This document shows, in pieces, positions 6,907-13,285 of a DNA stretch of 15,015 nt. How positions within the stretch are numbered: the stretch's first letter is position 1; every line of letters begins with the position of its first letter. The stretch spans positions 1 through 15,015 of the forward strand of contig CAMMBX010000016.1 of NCBI GenBank assembly GCA_946494345.1, read 5' to 3'. The notes beneath the pieces were generated by a model. That model worked only from the letters and a program-made list of their open reading frames with translations. It was not told the origin of the DNA and ran no database searches. A program made the position numbers and the translations under genes. This DNA comes from an uncultured Mycoplasmatota bacterium (GTDB lineage: Bacteria; Bacillota_I; Bacilli_A; RF39; UBA660).

Positions 6907-7968
6907 TTAACTTAACTCAGCTTTTACTTTTTTAACACCTTTCTTAATATCACTCTTAAAAAATCTATAGCTTGCCGATATTAAAATATAAATTGGTAAA
7001 GCAATGATAATACCTAAAGGTCCCCCAACAGTACCACCAATTGAAACCATCATAATAGTAATTAATGGATTAACATTATTTGTTTTACCATATACTTTAG
7101 GAGATATAATATAGCCATCTAACTGTGGGAATATTAAACAAATAATAAGAGTTGCAATAAAAAGATTAGGACTAATTACAGAAGCCGTTAAAAGAGCAAG
7201 CAAATTAGTAATCAAGCCTCCAAAATAAGGTATTACAGTTGTTAAAGATGCTAAAACACCAAATAAGAACCAGTTAGGATGCCCTACTATTAAAAATACA
7301 ATAGAATACTCAAAGAATTGAATAACCATAAAAGTAAGTAATCCTTTTAAATAATTACTAAGTTCATGATCAAGAGCTTTAACATAACGAAAATACTTAT
7401 ATTTAGCTTGTTTTAGAAAATTAGCAACTACTTCTCTAATATTATCCATATATGCTAAAAAGTAGATAGAAACAACAAAAGTAATAACAATCTTTCCTAT
7501 AATAGAAGCTGTCTTTCCAACTATATCGATTGAACCATCTTTTACAAAGTTTCCTAAACTACTAATTATACTTTCTAAGTATCCATCACTTCTAGAAGCT
7601 ATAAAATCTAAATTTATGTTAAATTTATCACCAACATCTTCAATAACCTTACCAAAATTAGTTGCAAATAAAACTAATTGATTATATAAAAGAGGAAGTG
7701 TAACTACTATAAGAGCAATAATAATCGCTGTTACTACCACTACAACAATAGTAACAGCAAGGCTCTTTCTAACCCCTTTAGACATAAGTTTTCTAACTAT
7801 TGGATTTAGAGCATAAGCAATAGCAAAAGCTATAATAAATGGCATACAAATACTAATAATAGATGAAAAAATATTAAACCAAGTCCCTATATTAGTAACT
7901 ATAATATATAAAAGCCCCATTAATATTAAAAAATTAAGTAATTTATAATTTATTCTATTTTTATACAT
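6907..7968 (-). CDS. AI-2E/PerM-family transporter
   Basis: Polytopic membrane protein of 353 residues, the normal family length. It has two hydrophobic segments at the N-terminus (about 10-58), a third around 70-95, a soluble stretch at about 100-150, then a C-terminal block of several helices from about 155 on. The C-terminal block contains family-like segments FGVLASLTTVIPYFGG, LIICLIFPQLDGYIISPKV and MMVSIGGTVGGPLGI. Known members export the AI-2 signal or act as ion/proton antiporters, so the substrate cannot be read from sequence. Start: GGAGAG at 7975-7980, six bases before the ATG and inside the end of dtd; the gap to dtd is two bases. It is the last gene of the comN-like/secDF/relA/dtd operon; its functional link to them is unclear. 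Confidence 0.9.
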   Translation of the reverse strand: MYKNRINYKLLNFLILMGLLYIIVTNIGTWFNIFSSIISICMPFIIAFAIAYALNPIVRKLMSKGVRKSLAVTIVVVVVTAIIIALIVVTLPLLYNQLVLFATNFGKVIEDVGDKFNINLDFIASRSDGYLESIISSLGNFVKDGSIDIVGKTASIIGKIVITFVVSIYFLAYMDNIREVVANFLKQAKYKYFRYVKALDHELSNYLKGLLTFMVIQFFEYSIVFLIVGHPNWFLFGVLASLTTVIPYFGGLITNLLALLTASVISPNLFIATLIICLIFPQLDGYIISPKVYGKTNNVNPLITIMMVSIGGTVGGPLGIIIALPIYILISASYRFFKSDIKKGVKKVKAELS

Positions 7969-7970
7969 AA

Positions 7971-8405
7971 TTATCTCTCCAACATAATTGTAGTAGGTCC
8001 CATATTAGTTAAAGATATCTCCATATCAGCACCAAAGATACCAGCTTTACAAGGAACATATTCATTTAAACATTTATTAAAATATTCATAAAGTAACTTT
8101 GCTTTCTCTCCACCCATCGCTTTAATATAACTAGGTCTATTTCCCTTAGTAGTATCAGCATAAAGTGTAAACTGTGATATTGATAAAATAGAACCTTTAG
8201 TATCTAAGATAGATAAATTCATTACTCCATCACTATCAGGAAATATTCTTAAATTTATTACTTTATTAACCATTTTAAGAATAGTATCTTTATTATCATT
8301 ATCAGTAAAACCAACAAGTAACATTAAACCATCATCTATTTCACTAATTAGTTTATCTTTAACAACGCATTTAGCATTACTACATCTTTGTACTAGAACT
8401 CTCAC
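7971..8405 (-). CDS. dtd: D-aminoacyl-tRNA deacylase
   Basis: Hydrolyses D-amino acids (and mischarged Gly) from tRNA, a cytoplasmic proofreading step. 144 residues, full length for the family. Diagnostic motifs are present: SQFTLYAD (77-84, with the active-site Thr80) and the cross-subunit Gly-cisPro loop NMGPTT (134-139; the usual form is NxGPVT, so Thr138 replaces Val). KGNRPSY (87-93) is also typical. The start codon is GTG (8403-8405), overlapping the relA stop as GTGA, a 4-base overlap that implies translational coupling. relA followed by dtd is a widespread Firmicute arrangement. Confidence 0.95.
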   Translation of the reverse strand: MRVLVQRCSNAKCVVKDKLISEIDDGLMLLVGFTDNDNKDTILKMVNKVINLRIFPDSDGVMNLSILDTKGSILSISQFTLYADTTKGNRPSYIKAMGGEKAKLLYEYFNKCLNEYVPCKAGIFGADMEISLTNMGPTTIMLER

Positions 8406-10561
8406 ATTATCAACCTTTCTACACTTGTAATATATGGTAAATTTCTTAAATCTAGTAGTAATTTTGTCAAATGTTCTAAATCATTAACTGCTACTTCCAT
8501 CTCATAAGTTGCATATTCATCTCTTGATATTGTCTTAATACTAACAATATTGATTCCTATTTTACTAGTGATACTAGTAATATCAGCAAGTTTATTATCA
8601 AGAGTATTCGTTCTTATAAGTAAATCACTATAATACTTATTAGTAGGTTTTGCATCCCAACTAACTTTTATACATCTATCATCCATACTAGCAAGATTAT
8701 GACAATTACTTCTATGAATAGTAATACCATTACCTCTTGTAATATAACCAACTATATCATCTCCATGAACAGGTTTACAACATGAAGCGATACTTACTTT
8801 TATTTTATCTATTCCATCAACTATTATATCAGAAGCACTATCATTTATTTTTAAAATATTTTTAAGTAGTTTAGGTTCTTCCTCTTCTTTCTCTTTAAAG
8901 TTAATATTTATTACATTATTAGGAGTATGTTTATTACTACCTACAATATAGTATAAATCTTCTATATTGTCTATTTTTAGGTTTTTATAGATATTTTTTA
9001 AATTATCTTCATTATAAAACTCATTAAGGGTAATTTTTCTTTTTCTTAATTCTTTTTCTAAATATTCCTTACCACGTTCTATCAAGACTTCTTTTTCATT
9101 TTTACTAAAATAACTCTTAATCTTATTACGAGCCCCTGTAGTTTTAACAATATTTATCCATTCTTTAGAAGGATGAGCACTTTTATTAGTATTAATTTTA
9201 ACAATATCATTACTTTTAAGTTCATAATCTAAAGGAACAATACTACCATTAACAATCGCTCCAACAGTTGTCTCTCCAACTTTACTATGAACTCTATAAG
9301 CAAAATCAAGTGGTGTAGACCCCCGAGGAAGTTCTATAACATCTCCTTTAGGAGTAAAAACATAAATATTATTATTTAAAACTTCATCTTTAACAGAATT
9401 AACGAACTCTTCACTACTCATTTTATCATTTTCAAGTTCCATGATTTCTTTAAAAAATTGTAGTTTTTGTGTTGTTACTGATTGAAGATTAGCTGTTTTT
9501 TTACTGCCACCATTTTCTTTATAAGCCCAATGAGATGCTATACCATTTTCTGCTATTTCATCCATTTCATAAGTTCTAATTTGAATTTCAAACAAATATC
9601 CATCTATACCAAATACAGTTGTATGTAATGACTGATACATATTAGGTTTAGGCATAGCGATATAATCTTTAAATCTTTTTGGCAAAGGTCTAAATTTAGA
9701 ATGAATTAAACCAAGAACAAGATAACAATCTTGTTCTGTATCAACCAAAACTCGTAATGCTAACAAGTCATAAATATCACTGAATTTCTTTCCTTTATTA
9801 AGTTTATTATAAATACTATAAATACTCTTAGCACGTCCCTTTATTTGATGAGGAATATGATGAAGATTTAAAAGATCCGTAACTTCTTCTTGCATCTCAT
9901 AAACTGTCGTATCTCGTTCAGCTTTAGTTTTATTAAGCTTATCAGCAATATCATAGAATACTGTTGGTTTCAAATAACGAAGAGATAAATCTTCAAGTTC
10001 ACTTTTTATTTTATGAATACCAAGGTGATGTGCAAGAGGAGCAAATATTTCAAGAACTTCTTTAGACTTTTTCTTTTGTTTCTCAACAGGAGTTGCCCAT
10101 AAAGTTCTCATATTATGAAGACGATCGGCAAGTTTTACAATAATAACTCTAACATCTTCACTCATACCAACAATTATTTTTTTATAATATTCAACTAAAT
10201 ATTCATTATCAGTAGAAAAATGAAGTCTTCCTAATTTCGTTACACCATCCACTAATTTATAGACAGTAAGACCAAACTTTTCTTTAAATTCATCTATATC
10301 AACATCACAATCTTCAATAACATCATGTAAAAGGGCGGCAGTTAAACACTCACTATCAGCATAAATACTAGTAAGTATTAAAGCAACATTTAAAGGATGC
10401 GTAATATACTCCCCACCACTTTTTCTGTACTGTCCTTTATGTTTTTCTTTAGCATAATAATAAGCATCTAATATATTTTGACGTTCTTTAGGATCTTTAA
10501 TATATTCGTCAACTTTATCCATTAAATCATCTATAGTTATTAAGTCCTTCTTCATTAACAT
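8402..10561 (-). CDS. relA: Bifunctional (p)ppGpp synthetase/hydrolase (Rel/RSH)
   Basis: Makes and degrades the stringent-response alarmone (p)ppGpp; cytoplasmic and ribosome-associated. 719 residues from the ATG, normal for long RSH enzymes. The hydrolase domain is intact: His55, His79-Asp80, Glu83-Asp84 and Asp146 (LADRLHNMR). The synthetase domain has GRAKSIYSIYNKL, RFKDYIAMPKPNMYQSLHT and FEIQIRT; the RFKD sequence is the RxKD motif of bifunctional enzymes, not the ExDD of monofunctional RelA. A TGS domain follows (YVFTPKGDVIELPRGSTPLD, about 400-460), then a zinc-finger-like region with SIASCCKP near 591-598 and RSNCHNL, then a C-terminal ACT domain (about 645-719). The longest open frame begins one codon earlier at GTG, but AAAGG at 10567-10571 is correctly spaced for the ATG. 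It follows secDF by 30 bases; the usual recJ and apt genes are absent between them. Confidence 0.96.
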   Translation of the reverse strand: MLMKKDLITIDDLMDKVDEYIKDPKERQNILDAYYYAKEKHKGQYRKSGGEYITHPLNVALILTSIYADSECLTAALLHDVIEDCDVDIDEFKEKFGLTVYKLVDGVTKLGRLHFSTDNEYLVEYYKKIIVGMSEDVRVIIVKLADRLHNMRTLWATPVEKQKKKSKEVLEIFAPLAHHLGIHKIKSELEDLSLRYLKPTVFYDIADKLNKTKAERDTTVYEMQEEVTDLLNLHHIPHQIKGRAKSIYSIYNKLNKGKKFSDIYDLLALRVLVDTEQDCYLVLGLIHSKFRPLPKRFKDYIAMPKPNMYQSLHTTVFGIDGYLFEIQIRTYEMDEIAENGIASHWAYKENGGSKKTANLQSVTTQKLQFFKEIMELENDKMSSEEFVNSVKDEVLNNNIYVFTPKGDVIELPRGSTPLDFAYRVHSKVGETTVGAIVNGSIVPLDYELKSNDIVKINTNKSAHPSKEWINIVKTTGARNKIKSYFSKNEKEVLIERGKEYLEKELRKRKITLNEFYNEDNLKNIYKNLKIDNIEDLYYIVGSNKHTPNNVININFKEKEEEEPKLLKNILKINDSASDIIVDGIDKIKVSIASCCKPVHGDDIVGYITRGNGITIHRSNCHNLASMDDRCIKVSWDAKPTNKYYSDLLIRTNTLDNKLADITSITSKIGINIVSIKTISRDEYATYEMEVAVNDLEHLTKLLLDLRNLPYITSVERLIM

Positions 10562-10566
10562 CACAG

Positions 10567-10571
10567 CCTTT
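10567..10571 (-). promoter_or_regulatory. relA ribosome-binding site
   Basis: AAAGG lies five bases before the ATG at 10561 and only two bases before the in-frame GTG at 10564, so the ATG is the better start. Confidence 0.6.
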
Positions 10572-10591
10572 CTACCGCCTTTTTATTTTAT

Positions 10592-12871
10592 CTAATCATT
10601 TATACCTTTAATAGTTTTTTCACTAAGTTCCTTTACTTTAGGTTTATTCTTTCTTTTTTTCTTATTAATTTTACTAGAAAAGAAGATAAATAGACTAGAA
10701 GCTAGTAATAATGATGAATATGTACCAGCAATTAAACCTACCATCATAGCCACATTAAATGTTAATATTTCTCTACTACCCATAATTAATAAAGCTATTA
10801 CTGGAAGTAAAGTAGTTAAAGAGGTATAAATACTTCTAGCCATTGTCTCTTTAATACTTATATTAACTACTTCTTTTAACTCGTCATTAGTTAATTTATC
10901 TTTATCTTTAGCTTTTAAGTTTTCACGAACTCTATCAAAGACAACGATTGTATTATTGATAGAATATCCTATAATTGCAAGAACTGCAGCAATAAACATA
11001 GAATTTACTTCTATTCTTAAAAGAATAACAGTAGCAACCATCATTAATGCATCATGTACTAAGCAAATAACTGATGATATACCATAACTAAATTTAAATC
11101 TAAATGTAATATATAGAATTATTCCAATTAAAGAAATAAGGATTGAAAATATTGCATTAGTAATTAAATCTTGTTTAACAACATTAGAAACAACGCCAAT
11201 ATCAACACTAGCATTATATTTTTCTAAGAAATAACTTTCTACTTTTTCTATTTCATCGTCTTTAAGTTCATCTTTAACTCTAATATCAGTCTCACTACTA
11301 GTTACATCAATACTTACTTGTTCAAGATCCAACTCTTTTAAATCTTTAGATAAATCATCAGTACTAATATCAGTAGTAGCAATTGTAATATCACTACCAG
11401 CTTGGAAATCAATACCAAGATTCATTCCTTTAAAAGTAAACATAATAGCCCCAGCAACAATTACCACAAGACTAAATATAGCAAAGAACTTACTAAGTCC
11501 TAAATAGTTATAGACTGGTTTCTTTTCTTTAACACTTATCTCTTCTTCTCTAACTCCAATAAATAGTTGTAGTTTATTATCAAAGTATTTAGTCTTAACA
11601 AACATTTTCATTAAAATTCTCGTAATAAACACCATTGTAACCATAGTTACAATAATATTTATAATCAACATAGTTGCAAAGCCTTTAACACTAGATTCTC
11701 CAAAATAGAACATTATAATTGCAACTAATAATGTAGTAAGATTAGCATCAAGTATTGTTCCAAAACTTGCTTTACTACCATTTTTAAAAGCAGTCTCTAA
11801 ACTTCTTCCTTTAAATAGTTCTTCTTTAATACGAGAATAGGTTAAAACATTAGCATCAACTGCCATACCTATACCAAGAATTAAAGCTGCAATTCCTGGA
11901 AGCGTTAAAACCCCGCCAATTAGCCAAAAAGCTGCAAATACAAATAATGTATATAAAAGAATTGATACTGCAGAAATTATACCAGCAAAGTTATAAATAC
12001 CAATTAAAAGGATTATAATAGCAAGAACTCCAGCAATACCAGCATACATTGTTGTAGTAAGAGTAGCATCTCCAAAACTAGCACCTACTGTTTTACTAGA
12101 CACTTCTGTAAGTTTAGCAGGTAGGCTTCCTGAGTTAATTAAATCAACTAATTCAGTCGCTTCATCTTCAGTAAAGTTACCTTGAATTATAACATCACTA
12201 GCAAATCCCTCACTAACAGTAGCAGCACTTATACAATTACTTTCGCTAGTTCCACACATACTAGCTTCACTGGCATAAGAATCAGTCATCTCGTTATAAT
12301 CTAGCCAAATAACAATAACATTATTTTCATAATCTTTAACAGCATTAGTTACTTTATAAAAAGTATCTTTATCTTTTACAGCCAAACTAACTGCAGGACG
12401 ACCATTAGCATCAGTAGTAAGTCTGGCACCACCAGCCTCTAAAACATCACTAGTCATTAGTAGATTATCTTCACTATCACGGAATGTTAAAGTAGCAACA
12501 GTTGATAATGTATTTCTCGCTTCTTCTTTATTAGTAACACCTGCAAGCTTTACTCTAATTCGATCATTACCCTCTAAAGTTATTTCAGGTTCACTAACAC
12601 CTAAAGTATCAATACGTTTAAGCATACTCTTATAAGTAGCATTTAACTTATCCTTAGTCATTTTACTACCATCAATAGGACTAACTTCATAAAGTATTTC
12701 AAATCCACCTTGTAAATCAAGTCCAAAGTTTAATGATTTAAAAAGTGGTACTATCAAAAAACAAACAATGACAGCAATTATTATTAATAGTCCTGTTCTT
12801 AATAACATTTTTTTCTTAGGACTATCCATATGTTTTCTTTCTTTTTTAATCTTTTTTTCTTTTCTGTTCAT
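10592..12871 (-). CDS. secDF: SecDF fused protein-export membrane protein
   Basis: Proton-driven accessory motor of the Sec translocon, here a natural SecD-SecF fusion of 759 residues as in Bacillus. The SecD half has one N-terminal membrane helix (about 23-46), FGLDLQGG (49-56), an extracellular domain to about 270, and five membrane helices containing GMAVDANV with Asp339, the residue implicated in proton transfer. The SecF half repeats the plan: a helix around 463-480, LGIDFQAG (485-492), a small extracellular domain, and C-terminal helices with IGYSINNTIVVFDRVREN (634-651). The tail is very basic (SKINKKKRKNKPK). The extracellular SecD domain contains Cys206 and Cys213, seven residues apart. 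The start is the ATG at 12871, preceded six bases upstream by GGAGG; an upstream in-frame TTG (12898) overlaps the ComN-like gene and lies before that ribosome-binding site. Second gene of its operon. Confidence 0.96.
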   Translation of the reverse strand: MNRKEKKIKKERKHMDSPKKKMLLRTGLLIIIAVIVCFLIVPLFKSLNFGLDLQGGFEILYEVSPIDGSKMTKDKLNATYKSMLKRIDTLGVSEPEITLEGNDRIRVKLAGVTNKEEARNTLSTVATLTFRDSEDNLLMTSDVLEAGGARLTTDANGRPAVSLAVKDKDTFYKVTNAVKDYENNVIVIWLDYNEMTDSYASEASMCGTSESNCISAATVSEGFASDVIIQGNFTEDEATELVDLINSGSLPAKLTEVSSKTVGASFGDATLTTTMYAGIAGVLAIIILLIGIYNFAGIISAVSILLYTLFVFAAFWLIGGVLTLPGIAALILGIGMAVDANVLTYSRIKEELFKGRSLETAFKNGSKASFGTILDANLTTLLVAIIMFYFGESSVKGFATMLIINIIVTMVTMVFITRILMKMFVKTKYFDNKLQLFIGVREEEISVKEKKPVYNYLGLSKFFAIFSLVVIVAGAIMFTFKGMNLGIDFQAGSDITIATTDISTDDLSKDLKELDLEQVSIDVTSSETDIRVKDELKDDEIEKVESYFLEKYNASVDIGVVSNVVKQDLITNAIFSILISLIGIILYITFRFKFSYGISSVICLVHDALMMVATVILLRIEVNSMFIAAVLAIIGYSINNTIVVFDRVRENLKAKDKDKLTNDELKEVVNISIKETMARSIYTSLTTLLPVIALLIMGSREILTFNVAMMVGLIAGTYSSLLLASSLFIFFSSKINKKKRKNKPKVKELSEKTIKGIND

Positions 12872-12877
12872 GTTACA

Positions 12878-12882
12878 CCTCC
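12878..12882 (-). promoter_or_regulatory. secDF ribosome-binding site
   Basis: GGAGG, six bases before the ATG at 12871. It fixes the start nine codons inside the longest open frame and leaves a 23-base gap to the gene upstream. Confidence 0.85.
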
Positions 12883-12894
12883 GGTTATACTCCT

Positions 12895-13161
12895 TCAAAT
12901 TATTTCTACATTGTTATTTTTGGTAAGATTATCTTTAACATATTTATCTAATAATTTATTATCGCAACTTAAAATATCACTAACAATATCACTAAGTTCC
13001 AAATTATGAGCTTTTGTCCATTTAGTTACAATCAAATAATTCCAAACATCATTTTTATGTATATAGCGATATCCCAAACGATCAAGTTCACTTTCTTTAG
13101 CATTAAGAGCAGGTTCTATCATATTATAAAGCTCTTCTTTACTATTAAAAGTAAAATCCAT
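12895..13161 (-). CDS. ComN-like post-transcriptional regulator family protein
   Basis: Small soluble protein of 88 residues. YIHKNDVWNYLIVTKW (33-48) and LSDIVSDILS (56-65) resemble the family of Bacillus ComN (YrzD), a small regulator that acts on comE mRNA and is encoded close to secDF. The match is from memory of the pattern and from position, not from a search, so I leave the symbol blank. It is the first gene of the operon, about 35 bases after the extended -10 promoter; AAAGGG (13173-13178) is 11 bases before the ATG, a slightly long spacing. No membrane segment, signal peptide or cysteine pair is seen (one Cys). In this lineage its target need not be competence genes. Confidence 0.65.
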   Translation of the reverse strand: MDFTFNSKEELYNMIEPALNAKESELDRLGYRYIHKNDVWNYLIVTKWTKAHNLELSDIVSDILSCDNKLLDKYVKDNLTKNNNVEII

Positions 13162-13195
13162 AATAGATCACACCCTTTCTTACCAAACTAATAAT

Positions 13196-13204
13196 ATTAT
13201 AGCA
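13196..13204 (-). promoter_or_regulatory. Extended -10 promoter of the comN-like/secDF/relA/dtd operon
   Basis: TGC directly followed by a perfect TATAAT (13196-13201), i.e. a consensus extended -10. There is no good -35 at 17 bases; TTGACT is present but only 9 bases upstream. The predicted transcription start is near 13189, giving a leader of about 28 bases. It lies just after the terminator of the upstream gene. Confidence 0.65.
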
Positions 13205-13214
13205 TTTATAAGTC

Positions 13215-13263
13215 AAAAAGAAAGAAAAAACTGACAAATATTGCTAAAAAACATTTATCAGTT
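13215..13263 (-). terminator. Intrinsic terminator after the SUMF1-like gene
   Basis: An 11-bp stem, AACTGATAAAT with ATTTGTCAGTT (13253-13263 and 13229-13239, one U-G pair), with a 13-base loop, followed by a long U-rich run broken by a few C residues (13215-13228). It ends transcription before the next operon's promoter. Confidence 0.85.
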
Positions 13264-13285
13264 AAATAATCTTTATAAATTTCTA

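Noticed and set aside
6683..6910. Plus-strand open frame of 75 codons
   Set aside because: Lies antisense over the HD gene and its promoter, with no recognisable protein features.
12872..12898. TTG start extending SecDF by nine residues
   Set aside because: It overlaps the end of the ComN-like gene, and the strong GGAGG lies after it, positioned for the ATG at 12871.
5831..13161. Use of the Mollicutes code (TGA = Trp)
   Set aside because: The ComN-like gene, relA, the HD gene and yceD end on TGA at sensible family lengths, with coupled downstream starts, and conserved tryptophans use TGG.
13006..13191. Plus-strand open frame of 61 codons
   Set aside because: Antisense shadow of the ComN-like gene.
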